Assembly (NCBI GenBank): GCA_003551005.1
Contig: PULR01000011.1
Coordinates: 1 to 35,992, forward strand
Length of the DNA stretch: 35,992 nucleotides
Source: Mollicutes bacterium
GTDB lineage: Bacteria > Bacillota_I > Bacilli_A > Izemoplasmatales > Izemoplasmataceae
Direction of reading: 5' to 3'
Shown here: positions 21,780 through 29,942 of the stretch, in pieces
How positions within the stretch are numbered: the first letter of the stretch is position 1
Layout of the letters: every line of letters begins with the position of its first letter
Translations under genes and position numbers: made by a program
Notes under the pieces: model-generated
Seen by the model: the letters and a program-made list of their open reading frames with translations, nothing else
What the model was told of the DNA's origin: nothing
Database searches by the model: none

Positions 21780-22844
21780 TCATACGTTGGCTTTGATGCG
21801 CGCGAGCGCATCGGAATCAAATGAACGAAGGAACGCCAGCAACATATCCCGGACCGCGTGATAGTCGTTTTCATGAATCATCGAGGTCGTCGAGTGGATG
21901 TATCTCGCCGGCATGCCGATGGTCGCGACGACGACGCCATCCCCGGAAAGCTGTGCCCGGGCGGCGTCCGTCCCGCCCTTGGATTGATAGTATTGATAGT
22001 CGATGCCGTGCTGCTCGGCAAGCTCTTCGAGATGGTGTTTCATGCCTCGGTGCATGATGGTGTTCGGATCATAAAAGCGCATGAGGAAGCCTTCATTCAA
22101 CTTCCCGCTGATTTCATCCCCGCCGAAGGAATCCTGACAGGGGGAACAATCGACAGCGATGAAGACATCCGGTTCAATTCTGGCCGTTGCCGTCTTCGCT
22201 CCCCGCAGACCGGCTTCCTCCTGGACAGTCGCGCCGGCGTAAAGCTGGATCGGCAGCGACTCCGATTTCAATGTCTCGAGGATTTCCAGCGCCATGGCAC
22301 AGCCGAAACGGTCGTCCCACGCTTTCGAGATGTGTTTTTTGCCGTCCTTGGTGGTCGTATAAAGGTTGCGGGGAACGACCTGCTGGCCGATCTTGACTCC
22401 GAGCTTTTCCGCGTGCTCCTTGTCCTCCGCACCGATATCCAGCCGCAGGTCCTCGAACGACATGGGCTTGTCCTGCTTCTTTCCTCGCGTCAGATGCGGC
22501 GGTTTCGAAGCCGTGACGCCGGGAATCTCTTCAAGGTCGTCGGTATGGATGGACATGTGCTGCGAGAGGAACACGTCCCCCTTCACACCGCCCAGCGGTC
22601 GTAACTTGACCAATCCTTCTTCCGTGATGCCGACGACCATGGCGCCGACTTCATCCATATGGCCCGCGACCATGACCCGAGGTCCCTCGGCATCCGGATT
22701 CAACCCGCCGAAGATCGAGCCGAGCTTGTCTTCGACAATCGTCTGTGCATGTTCATTGAGGGCGCGGCGCATGTAGGCGCGGACATGATGCTCGAAACTC
22801 GGAGCGCCGGGCAGTTCGACAAGATCCTTGTAATACGGCTTCAT
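21780..22844 (-). CDS. M42-family glutamyl/deblocking aminopeptidase
   Basis: The 354-residue metallo-aminopeptidase has the M42 ligands: AGHMDEVG (His), KAWDDRFG (bridging Asp), VQEEAGLRG (catalytic Glu and ligand Glu), AVDCSP (Asp) and YIHSTTSM (His). The enzymes form tetrahedral dodecamers that trim peptides in the cytoplasm. The length is typical. It overlaps trmB by four bases (ATGA) and has an AAGGAGGAGA site. With the D-aminopeptidase and PepV in this window it suggests active peptide use. It shows no signal peptide. Confidence 0.95.
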   Translation of the reverse strand: MKPYYKDLVELPGAPSFEHHVRAYMRRALNEHAQTIVEDKLGSIFGGLNPDAEGPRVMVAGHMDEVGAMVVGITEEGLVKLRPLGGVKGDVFLSQHMSIHTDDLEEIPGVTASKPPHLTRGKKQDKPMSFEDLRLDIGAEDKEHAEKLGVKIGQQVVPRNLYTTTKDGKKHISKAWDDRFGCAMALEILETLKSESLPIQLYAGATVQEEAGLRGAKTATARIEPDVFIAVDCSPCQDSFGGDEISGKLNEGFLMRFYDPNTIMHRGMKHHLEELAEQHGIDYQYYQSKGGTDAARAQLSGDGVVVATIGMPARYIHSTTSMIHENDYHAVRDMLLAFLRSFDSDALARIKANV

Positions 22845-23488
22845 AGTGTCTCCTCCTTGGGTCTGGCGATCAATTTGTAGATAGGGGAGTTTTGTGAATA
22901 TCTTTCTTCAAACTCGGTCATGATATTGAGAATGCGTCTTTCGGCGTGCAGATCGAGCGAGAGGAACTCGAAGCGCCAGCCAAGCTGGTTGAACTGCTTG
23001 ATGGAGTATTCAAAGAGCCCGCGGTTGTCCGTCTTCAGCTTTAGACGACCGCCTGGACGCAGACGGGAGGCGAAGGTTTCAAGCTGTTGCGGATGGGTGA
23101 GGCGGCGCTTGGCGTGACGCGCTTTCGGCCAGGGGTCGGGGAAATTCAGATACAACGTGTCGATGCTTTTTTCTGGGAAAACTGCGGAAAGATGCTCCGC
23201 ATCCATGCGAAGCAGGTAGAGGTTCTCCTGCGGGTCTTCGATCTGTCGTTCGAGAGCCCGCACGATGACGCTGTCGAATTTCTCGATCGCCACGTGGTAG
23301 GCATCGGGCTGCCGCTTGGCGAGGGTGTGCATGAAACGCCCCTTGCCGGCGCCGACTTCGACATGCAGCGGTCGATCGCCCCGGTAGACGTCGCCGATCG
23401 TGAAGCTGTCCCCTTCCGAGACGTTCGCGATATAGTGTGGATATGCCTGGATTTTGTCCCGCGCATAGGGAACGTTTCTCAACCGCAT
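22841..23488 (-). CDS. trmB: tRNA (guanine-N7-)-methyltransferase
   Basis: The 215-residue enzyme methylates G46 of tRNA with S-adenosylmethionine. It starts MRLRNVPYARD, has the SAM-binding HVEVGAGKGRF, NFPDPWPKARHAKRRL (the family hallmark) and a C-terminal TEFEERY. I use the ATG at 23488; the frame continues 26 codons upstream but lacks family sequence and contains the promoter -10. The leader may be very short. It is followed by the M42 peptidase with a four-base overlap. Confidence 0.96.
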   Translation of the reverse strand: MRLRNVPYARDKIQAYPHYIANVSEGDSFTIGDVYRGDRPLHVEVGAGKGRFMHTLAKRQPDAYHVAIEKFDSVIVRALERQIEDPQENLYLLRMDAEHLSAVFPEKSIDTLYLNFPDPWPKARHAKRRLTHPQQLETFASRLRPGGRLKLKTDNRGLFEYSIKQFNQLGWRFEFLSLDLHAERRILNIMTEFEERYSQNSPIYKLIARPKEETL

Positions 23489-23503
23489 GCAATCACCGAG
23501 GTC

Positions 23504-23509
23504 ATTATA
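23504..23509 (-). promoter_or_regulatory. Candidate -10 box before trmB
   Basis: A perfect TATAAT on the minus strand (23509-23504) lies only 15 bases before the trmB ATG, so a transcript from it would have a leader of about 9 bases. No good -35 is seen. Confidence 0.4.
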
Positions 23510-23546
23510 ACAGATTCCCGGATGTTTTGGGGCTTGAAAACCAGAA

Positions 23547-24914
23547 TTATCGTGACGAATCCCCACCGCTCAGCAACGCATGCAGCGCATGCATATAAAT
23601 CGCGGTCGCCTCGAGCAAATCCTCGATGTGGACATGCTCGTCAACCTGGTGCGCGACTTCCTCCCGCCCGGGCATGACCATGCCGAAGGCGACTCCTTTC
23701 CTGAGGGCGCGTGAATACGTCCCGCCCCCGATGGTGAAGGGACCGTTTCGCCTATCCCCGCTGATGAACTGGTAAGCATCCATCAGCGTCCGGACAAGCG
23801 GGTCGTCCTTCGACACATAATGCAGGGGCAGATCGACGTTCATCCGGCGTGTCAGTCCATGCGCAGAAGCAGCCTGATCGAGCCTGGCGAACGCTGTTTC
23901 AGTATCGAATCCCCGTGGGTAGCGGATGTTGACGCCGATCTTCGAACCATCCTCGTCATAGTGGACCGTGCCGACGTTCACGCTCACACAGCCGGTCTCG
24001 GGATCGTCGTGGTCGATGCCGAGTTGCTCTCCGCGCAGGCCGTCGACAAACCTCTGCTTGAGAAAATCGATGAGCGGGTTCTGAATATGGGAGGAAAGGA
24101 AACGGACCATCTCAAGCGCGGCGTTCGTCCCTTTCCAGGGCGCCATCGCATGCACGGATCTGCCCTTCACATGATAGGAACGACCGTCTGTGTCACCATC
24201 AAGACCTCGTTCGCTCAGGAAACGCCGGAACTCATCGGCGAGGTCGATCGACAGGCGGACGGTCGCCTCGCCGGGAACAACGTTGGGACGTTCCCCGGCA
24301 TGAAAGCTTTCAAGCGGCCCCTCCGAGCGGACACCGACAAAGTCCATCATCATGATTCCCTTCTCACCGTGGATGAGCGGAAAGTTGGCATCCGGAGAAA
24401 AGCCTTCGGCGGGCATCTCTTCGTGCTTGAAATACTCCGTGATACCGCGCCAGGCGGTCTCTTCGTCCGTACCGAGAACCAGCCGCACCCGGCGGCGGGG
24501 TTCGACCCCGAGCTCCCTGAGCAGACGCATCGCGAAGTAGGCGGCGATTGCGGGTCCTTTGTCGTCGATCGCCCCTCTGGCATAGAGTTTTCCATCCCGG
24601 ATGCGGGGCTCGAACGGGGGAGTCGACCACTGGCCCGCCTCCGCCGGCACCACGTCCAGATGGCAGAGAATGCCGAGCAGTTCTTCGCCGCGGCCCCATT
24701 CGATGTGTCCGGCATGCCCCTTGACATTCTTTGTCCGAAAGCCATCGGCCGCGCCGATCTCCAGCATGGTGTCGAGCGCTTCGCCGATACCCTCGCCGAA
24801 TGGGGCCACGGCGTCCGGCTCATAACGCACGAACACGCTGGGGATGCGACAGAGTCTCTCGAGCATATCCAAGATTTCATCTTTCCTCGACTCTACGTAT
24901 TGTCTGTAATCCAT
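23547..24914 (-). CDS. pepV: Dipeptidase PepV (M20 family)
   Basis: The 455-residue zinc dipeptidase has the M20 ligands: CHLDVVP (His), GAIDDKGP (bridging Asp), GTDEETAW (catalytic Glu and ligand Glu), SPDANFP (Asp) and a late His in GGGTYSRAL context. The lid domain spans about residues 190-375. PepV cleaves a broad range of dipeptides in the cytoplasm. The start has GGAGG 8 bases before the ATG. Its promoter lies back to back with that of the metal-export operon. Confidence 0.95.
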   Translation of the reverse strand: MDYRQYVESRKDEILDMLERLCRIPSVFVRYEPDAVAPFGEGIGEALDTMLEIGAADGFRTKNVKGHAGHIEWGRGEELLGILCHLDVVPAEAGQWSTPPFEPRIRDGKLYARGAIDDKGPAIAAYFAMRLLRELGVEPRRRVRLVLGTDEETAWRGITEYFKHEEMPAEGFSPDANFPLIHGEKGIMMMDFVGVRSEGPLESFHAGERPNVVPGEATVRLSIDLADEFRRFLSERGLDGDTDGRSYHVKGRSVHAMAPWKGTNAALEMVRFLSSHIQNPLIDFLKQRFVDGLRGEQLGIDHDDPETGCVSVNVGTVHYDEDGSKIGVNIRYPRGFDTETAFARLDQAASAHGLTRRMNVDLPLHYVSKDDPLVRTLMDAYQFISGDRRNGPFTIGGGTYSRALRKGVAFGMVMPGREEVAHQVDEHVHIEDLLEATAIYMHALHALLSGGDSSR

Positions 24915-24949
24915 GCATTCAGCCTCCAGGATAGGGGGTGATGCTTAAA

Positions 24950-24978
24950 ATCATACCACGGCCCCCCGTCGCTTTCAA
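24950..24978 (-). promoter_or_regulatory. Promoter of pepV
   Basis: On the minus strand TTGAAA (24978-24973) and TATGAT (24955-24950) are 17 bases apart. The pepV start is 36 bases downstream of the -10. Confidence 0.8.
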
Positions 24979-24992
24979 CAGCCCTTCGACAG

Positions 24993-25020
24993 TTGACATA
25001 TGAGTGTCTGTTCATATAAA
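24993..25020 (+). promoter_or_regulatory. Promoter with ArsR/SmtB-type operator for metal-export operon
   Basis: TTGACA (24993-24998) and TATAAA (25015-25020) are 16 bases apart. An imperfect 20-bp inverted repeat (24998-25017) with perfect 6-bp outer arms ATATGA and TCATAT fills the spacer and enters the -10. Its right half TGTTCATAT matches the operator half-site of CzrA/SmtB repressors. A regulator of that family is the last gene of the operon, so autorepression relieved by metal is likely. Confidence 0.83.
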
Positions 25021-25048
25021 ATGGAGGTTAGTCGGAGGTGAGCCGCCC

Positions 25049-27133
25049 ATGGTTCGTAAAGTCCAGCTCAAGAATCTCATCTGCACGGGGTGCGCCGAAC
25101 GCATCGAGAAGGCGCTCACCCGGCTCTCATATATAAATTCCGCGAATTTCAGCTTCGTCAACCAGACGATGCTTTTAGAAACGACAGAGGACTACGAAGA
25201 GACACAAGCCCTCGAGGACATCCAGAACATTGTCGACGGCATCGAGACTGGCATCGAGGTGCTTCCCTACGGAGAGCGACACCGGATCGAACCCAGGAAG
25301 TTCATCAAGTCCTACCGTTTCGTCATCGTCGGCGCCCTCATCTACGCCATCGGCGCCATCTTCGGACATCTGGAGATCCTCAGGCCGCGGCTCAATCTAT
25401 TGTATTGGATCGGCTACGGCTTTGTCGCGCACAAAGTCATCCACAACACCTATCTGAGCATCAGACGCGGCGAGATTTTCAATGAGAACACGCTCATGTT
25501 CGTCGCCACCCTTGCGGCGATGTTCATCGAGAAACCCTACGAAGCCGCCCTCGTCATCTTCTTCTACTCCATCGGCGAGCACCTGCAGCACCGCGCCGTC
25601 GACCAATCCAAGAACGAGATCAGTTCCTTGATGGATTTGCATGTGGATTACGCCAACATCAAAGAAGGCGACGACGTCGTCATCCGCGACCCGATGAACG
25701 TCAAGGCGGGGGATATACTCATCGTCAAGCAAGGCGAGAAGATTCCTGTCGACGGAACCATCGTGAAAGGACGGACCTCGCTCAACACCAGCGCCCTGAC
25801 CGGCGAAAGCAAACTCCAAAGCGCCGGTGAAGGGGAGCGCGTCCTCAGCGGAAAGATCAACCTCGGCGAAGTCATCGAAATCAAAGCCGAAAAGGAATAC
25901 AGCGACTCCACCATCGCGCGGATCATCGACCTCGTCGAGAACGCAACGAACACCAAGACCCGCACGGAGAACTTCATCACCCGCTTCGCGAGATACTACA
26001 CGCCGACGGTCACCGGCCTCGCCTTGCTGCTGGCTCTGGTCCCCTCGCTTCTCAACCCCGCCATGACGGAGGATTACATCTTCCGGGCGGCGATCTTCCT
26101 CGTCATCAGCTGTCCCTGCGCGCTCGTGCTCTCCATCCCGCTCTCCTATTTCGCTGGCATCGGCGCGAGCGCCAAGGAGGGCATCCTCTTCAAGGGATCG
26201 AACTTCCTGGATAGTTTGCACCTCGTCGATACCATCGGCATCGACAAGACCGGCACCCTCACCCACGGGACCTTCGAAGTCGCAGGCTACACCAACTATC
26301 GGACCCTCGAGCTGGCCGCTTCCCTCGAGCGCTATTCGAACCACCCCATCGCACAATCGGTCGTTGAAGCCTATGAAGGCACTTTCGTCGACTTCGAGCG
26401 CATCGAGGAGCTACCGGGCCTCGGCATCAAGGGCATCCACGCCGACAAGGAGGTGCTTGTCGGCGGCAGCGAACTGCTCAGGCGGCACGGCATCGAGGCC
26501 GGACCCCGCAGTGATGCCGCGGCGAATCATATCTTCGTCGCCGAGGATGGCCGCTACCTCGGACGGCTGCTGATCAAGGACCGTATCCGCGAGAGCTCCA
26601 AGGACGTCATCCGGAACCTCAAACGGCGGGCCCGGATCACCATGCTGACCGGGGACAACGAAACCACCGCCAGCGAAGTCGCCCTCGAAGTCGGCGGCAT
26701 CGATTACGCCCACAGCCTCATGCCGGAAGACAAGATCGAAGTCTTCGAACAACTCGCCGCCAAAGGCAAGACGCTCTACATCGGCGACGGCATCAACGAC
26801 GCACCCCTCATCCGACGCGCCGACATCGGCATCGCCATGGGAGAGGGCAGCGAACTCGCCCTGGATGTCGCCGATGTCATCATCATGGAAAGCGACCTGA
26901 CGCGGCTGCGCACCGCATTCGAGATATCAGGGCGTACGCGTCGCATCGTGTTTCAGAACATCGCGCTCAGCCTGGGGGTCAAGTTCACATTCCTCGCCTT
27001 AGCGAGCGTCGGCGCGACAACCATGCTCATGGCCATCTTCGCCGATGTCGGCATTACCCTGATCGCCGTGCTCAACGCGCTCAGACTCATCTATGGAAGG
27101 GGACGGAAAAACCATGAAGAAGCCGTCATTTGA
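25049..27133 (+). CDS. P1B-type heavy-metal-exporting ATPase (Zn/Cd/Pb type)
   Basis: The 694-residue pump has an N-terminal HMA domain with CTGC (Cys12, Cys15), the intramembrane metal site CPC (residues 355-357) followed by the PLSYFAGIGASAKEG segment of the ZntA/CadA branch, the phosphorylation site DKTGTLTHG (Asp399), the nucleotide-binding SNHPIAQS and the hinge GDGINDAPLI. It exports Zn, Cd or Pb out of the cell at the cost of ATP. A longer frame from a GTG at 25004 would begin inside the promoter; ATG 25049 has GGAGGTGA upstream. The last 20 bases overlap the regulator gene. Confidence 0.95.
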   Translation: MVRKVQLKNLICTGCAERIEKALTRLSYINSANFSFVNQTMLLETTEDYEETQALEDIQNIVDGIETGIEVLPYGERHRIEPRKFIKSYRFVIVGALIYAIGAIFGHLEILRPRLNLLYWIGYGFVAHKVIHNTYLSIRRGEIFNENTLMFVATLAAMFIEKPYEAALVIFFYSIGEHLQHRAVDQSKNEISSLMDLHVDYANIKEGDDVVIRDPMNVKAGDILIVKQGEKIPVDGTIVKGRTSLNTSALTGESKLQSAGEGERVLSGKINLGEVIEIKAEKEYSDSTIARIIDLVENATNTKTRTENFITRFARYYTPTVTGLALLLALVPSLLNPAMTEDYIFRAAIFLVISCPCALVLSIPLSYFAGIGASAKEGILFKGSNFLDSLHLVDTIGIDKTGTLTHGTFEVAGYTNYRTLELAASLERYSNHPIAQSVVEAYEGTFVDFERIEELPGLGIKGIHADKEVLVGGSELLRRHGIEAGPRSDAAANHIFVAEDGRYLGRLLIKDRIRESSKDVIRNLKRRARITMLTGDNETTASEVALEVGGIDYAHSLMPEDKIEVFEQLAAKGKTLYIGDGINDAPLIRRADIGIAMGEGSELALDVADVIIMESDLTRLRTAFEISGRTRRIVFQNIALSLGVKFTFLALASVGATTMLMAIFADVGITLIAVLNALRLIYGRGRKNHEEAVI

Positions 27134-27404
27134 GGAAACGCTGCGTCTTTTCAAGCTGTTCGCCGACCGGACGCGCTTGCGGATTATCGACCTGCTCGCA
27201 GAGGATGAACACTGCGTGCAGGATATCTGTGAAATGCTTTCGCTCGAACAGTCCACCGTCTCGCATCAGCTGAGGATGCTGCGGGAGGAGAACGTCGTGC
27301 GCCGGAAGCGACGCGGCAAGCAGATCTTCTACACCTTGAAGGACGCCCACATCCTCGCCATCTACCACATGGCACGCTCGCACGCGGAAGAATGCGACGA
27401 TTGA
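27114..27404 (+). CDS. ArsR/SmtB-family metal-sensing repressor
   Basis: The 96-residue winged-helix repressor has the recognition helix in LEQSTVSHQLRMLREENVV and a beta hairpin RRKRRGKQIFYTL. The last helix carries Asp77, His79, His90 and Glu93 with the spacing of the alpha-5 zinc site of SmtB (Asp, His, His, Glu), so it should sense Zn (or Co) rather than arsenic. The alpha-3 region has only one of the CadC cysteines (Cys34). The ATG at 27114 lies in the end of the ATPase gene, with GGAAGGGGA upstream. The product should release the operator at 24998-25017 when metal binds. Confidence 0.93.
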   Translation: MKKPSFEETLRLFKLFADRTRLRIIDLLAEDEHCVQDICEMLSLEQSTVSHQLRMLREENVVRRKRRGKQIFYTLKDAHILAIYHMARSHAEECDD

Positions 27405-27441
27405 AAAGACCTCACCGTCCAGTGAGGTCTTTTCAATCGTC
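27396..27441. terminator. Long bidirectional terminator shared by arsR-type gene and tyrS
   Basis: A perfect 20-bp stem (27396-27415 with 27422-27441) with a 6-base loop contains TTTT in each arm. The stop codon of the repressor gene (27402-27404) lies inside the left arm, and the convergent tyrS gene ends 4 bases to the right. Confidence 0.85.
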
Positions 27442-27444
27442 GAT

Positions 27445-28680
27445 TCATAGTCGCACAAGGGCGTAGTGTTTCTTCCCGCGTCTGATGACATGATAGGAAC
27501 CATGCAACGCATCGGTGCTATCGAGCGTGGCATCCACCCTTTCGACGCGCTCGCCGTTGAGCCGGACGGCGTTCTGCCTGAGGAAAGTGCGCGCCTCACG
27601 TTTCGAGTTCGCGAGGCCGGTCTCGACAAGTGCCTCAATCAGAGGCTTTCCGGCTTCTGCATGGATGGAGGGGACACCTTCGAAGCCCATCTCGATCTCT
27701 TCGGGAGTGAGGGAGGAGACCTCCCCGCCGAAGAGGGCCCCGGTGATGTTTTCAGCCTGTTGAAGGGCTTTCTGACCATGAACGAAGCGGGTCACTTCCC
27801 GTGCGAGCGTCTTCTGTGCGTGACGCTCGTGCGGGGTTTTTTGCATGCGGGCCTCGACTTCGTCAATCTCCTCCGCGCGGAGAAAGGTGAACTGCCACAG
27901 TCTCCGAAGCGCCTCGTCGTCCTCGAGATTGATCCAGTATTGATAGAACGCGTAAGGCGAGGTCTTCGCGGGGTCCAGCCAGATAGTCCCTTCGGCAGTC
28001 TTGCCGAACTTCGAGCCGTCCTTGCGGGTCAGCAGCGGAGCGACCAGCCCGTAGGCCTTCGAGCCGGGACCGTAGAGTTTGCGGATGAGTTCGAGGCCGG
28101 CGGTGATGTTGCCCCACTGGTCCTGGCCGCCGATCTGGACCGTACAGCCCTCGCGGCCGTAAAGCTCCATGAAATCGATCGACTGGATGATCTGATAGGA
28201 GAACTCCGTGAAGCTGATGCCTGAATCAAGTCGGTTCTTGACGCTGTCCTTGCCCATCATGTAGTTGAGATTGAAGTGCTTGCCGATATCTCTGAGGAAA
28301 CGAATCATGTCGTAGTCCTTGAGCCAGTCGTAGTTGTTCACGATCCGCGCCTCGGGAATCAGCCGCTTGACCTGCGCTTCAATGGCGCTTGCGTTCGCGA
28401 GCGTATCCTCGAGTTCCAGCAGCTTTCGTTCCTCGCTCTTGCCGCTGGGGTCGCCGATCAGCCCCGTTCCCCCGCCGATCAGCAAAATCGCCTCATGGCC
28501 GGCATCGATGAGATGCTTGGCGATGATATAGGGGACGAGATGACCCACATGGAGCGAATCGCTAGTCGGGTCGGCGCCGAGGTAGAACGTGACCTTCCCT
28601 TCGTCGAAATGTTCCTTCACGGCCTCATCCGTGACAGCATAGAGGAGCTTTCGTCTTTTGAGTTCATCGACAATGTTCAC
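27445..28680 (-). CDS. tyrS: Tyrosyl-tRNA synthetase
   Basis: The 411-residue class I synthetase charges tRNA-Tyr. HVGHL (about 45-49) is the HIGH motif, KFGKT (about 226-230) the KMSKS motif, and GGQDQWGN binds tyrosine and tRNA. The C-terminal S4 RNA-binding domain (LRQNAVRLNGERV) completes it. The start codon is GTG at 28680 with a TAGGAGGATT site. There is no T-box in front, although tyrS often has one in Bacilli; the region between 28681 and 28803 holds only the terminator of the upstream gene. Confidence 0.97.
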   Translation of the reverse strand: MNIVDELKRRKLLYAVTDEAVKEHFDEGKVTFYLGADPTSDSLHVGHLVPYIIAKHLIDAGHEAILLIGGGTGLIGDPSGKSEERKLLELEDTLANASAIEAQVKRLIPEARIVNNYDWLKDYDMIRFLRDIGKHFNLNYMMGKDSVKNRLDSGISFTEFSYQIIQSIDFMELYGREGCTVQIGGQDQWGNITAGLELIRKLYGPGSKAYGLVAPLLTRKDGSKFGKTAEGTIWLDPAKTSPYAFYQYWINLEDDEALRRLWQFTFLRAEEIDEVEARMQKTPHERHAQKTLAREVTRFVHGQKALQQAENITGALFGGEVSSLTPEEIEMGFEGVPSIHAEAGKPLIEALVETGLANSKREARTFLRQNAVRLNGERVERVDATLDSTDALHGSYHVIRRGKKHYALVRL

Positions 28681-28724
28681 GGGTAATCCTCCTACGAATC
28701 GGACTAGGCGGGTATTGGATAGAG

Positions 28725-28769
28725 AAAAAGGCGACGCGGGAGGGCGGAGACCATCCGACGTGCCGCCTT
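28725..28769 (-). terminator. Terminator of the CcpA-like regulator gene
   Basis: On the minus strand an 11-base stem (28769-28759 with 28738-28728, one G-T pair and one mismatch) encloses a second partial stem and is followed by five T (28729-28725). Confidence 0.7.
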
Positions 28770-28803
28770 CTCAACGTTCATGGCCCTGAATGAAGGCCGA
28801 TTG

Positions 28804-29829
28804 TCAGTCATTGAGGGTCGAATCGCGAGAGACGATGCCGTGATCGAGGTTGATGATCCGCTCATCGAGCGCTTCTTGATTCATCAGCTTCGTCAGCACG
28901 CGCATCGACACCGCGCCAATATCATAGATGGGCACGTCGACACAGGTGAGGTTGGGGCGGGAGAGCCGCGCGTATTTCGTATTCTGAAAACCGCAGACGC
29001 TGATGTCTTCAGGCACACGCACGTCGTTCGCGCGAGCGACGTTGATAAACGAGACGGCGATCGAATCACGGACCGCGATGATGCCGTCGACGCTGTGATG
29101 TTTGAAATACTCGTGGAAATGCTCGGTGTTGACGGTGATGCGCCCGCTCGTGCGCATGATCTGCGGGGTGAGCGCCGCTTCTTCCATCGCGCGCAGATAC
29201 CCTTTCTCCTTGAGGTCGTTGACCATGTACTTGCGGACGGTCGAGACCATGTAGATGTTCTTCCGGCCTTCCTCGATCAGCTTTCGGGTGATTTCATAAC
29301 CGGCGCGTTCGTAATCGATCGAGACGCTCGGAATGTCATCGCGTTCGTGATAGGTGGTGTTCGTCAGCACGATCGGAATCTGCTGTTCTCTTTCGATATT
29401 GAGGAGGAAGTCGTATTGCTGTGGGGTGATCTCATCGTTGAGATACAGGATGCCATCGACCTGAGCGGCGATGATCTCCCTGAGGATTTCTTCTTCCGAT
29501 GAATCCTCCTCATCCAGGATATAAAGCAAGACGGAGTACTTATAGACCCGGGCAATGTCGGCGATGCCGTTCATCATCTCCGCAATCGAGGCACGGGACA
29601 TGTCGGGCACAAGAACAGCCACGGTCGTGGATTTCCGACTCGCAAGCCCCTTGGCGAAGGCGTTCGGCTTGTATCCGAGCTCTTCGATGACGTTGAGCAC
29701 ACGCTCCCGTGTCTCCGGTTTCACTTTTTCCGGATTGTTGATTGCGCGGGAGACGGTCGCCAGGGAGACTTTCGCCGCGCCGGCGACATCGTAGATGGTC
29801 GTCTTTCCCATGCGGTCCTTCTTGCTCAT
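28804..29829 (-). CDS. ccpA: LacI-family regulator, CcpA-like
   Basis: The 341-residue repressor has a helix-turn-helix TIYDVAGAAKVSLATVSRAI, the hinge helix ELGYKPNAFAKGLASRK, and a periplasmic-binding-protein-like core. The core is close to CcpA, including VYKYSVLLY, PSVSIDYERAG and YDIGAVSMRVLTKLMN; the last includes residues that in CcpA contact HPr-Ser-P. CcpA is the global carbon catabolite regulator of Bacillota. Proximity to tyrS also recalls Bacillus. No sugar gene is adjacent. The ATG at 29829 has GAAGGTGAT upstream; a second ATG six codons later is possible. The promoter overlaps a cre-like palindrome, which suggests autoregulation. Confidence 0.85.
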   Translation of the reverse strand: MSKKDRMGKTTIYDVAGAAKVSLATVSRAINNPEKVKPETRERVLNVIEELGYKPNAFAKGLASRKSTTVAVLVPDMSRASIAEMMNGIADIARVYKYSVLLYILDEEDSSEEEILREIIAAQVDGILYLNDEITPQQYDFLLNIEREQQIPIVLTNTTYHERDDIPSVSIDYERAGYEITRKLIEEGRKNIYMVSTVRKYMVNDLKEKGYLRAMEEAALTPQIMRTSGRITVNTEHFHEYFKHHSVDGIIAVRDSIAVSFINVARANDVRVPEDISVCGFQNTKYARLSRPNLTCVDVPIYDIGAVSMRVLTKLMNQEALDERIINLDHGIVSRDSTLND

Positions 29830-29855
29830 AAGATCACCTTCTTCCTTATTGTCGT

Positions 29856-29884
29856 ATTATAGCATCCCATGAAAATGTTTTCAA
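29856..29884 (-). promoter_or_regulatory. Promoter of the CcpA-like gene
   Basis: On the minus strand TTGAAA (29884-29879) and TATAAT (29861-29856) are 17 bases apart. Confidence 0.88.
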
Positions 29885-29896
29885 TTGATTTTCATG
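29868..29896. promoter_or_regulatory. Cre-like operator and overlapping inverted repeat
   Basis: TGAAAATGTTTTCA at 29870-29883 is a 14-bp perfect-armed palindrome that overlaps the -35 box. It differs from the cre consensus mainly in lacking the central CG. A second pairing, CATGAAAA (29868-29875) with TTTTCATG (29889-29896), overlaps it. LacI-type dimers bind such sites, so the gene product is the natural candidate. Confidence 0.65.
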
Positions 29897-29914
29897 TTTT
29901 TTCGAACACCTAAT

Positions 29915-29938
29915 AAAAAAAGCCTTCCGCAGAAGGCT
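29915..29938 (-). terminator. Terminator of rplS
   Basis: On the minus strand AGCCTTC (29938-29932) pairs with GAAGGCT (29927-29921), followed by T residues to 29915. It begins 5 bases after the rplS stop. Confidence 0.92.
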
Positions 29939-29942
29939 CTTT

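Noticed and set aside
25004-25048. GTG start giving the metal ATPase 15 more residues
   Set aside because: It lies between the -35 and -10 boxes, so it would not be in the transcript; ATG 25049 has a strong ribosome-binding site.
28681-28803. T-box leader in front of tyrS
   Set aside because: The conserved GGTGGTACCGCG core is absent; the hairpin there is the terminator of the upstream regulator gene.
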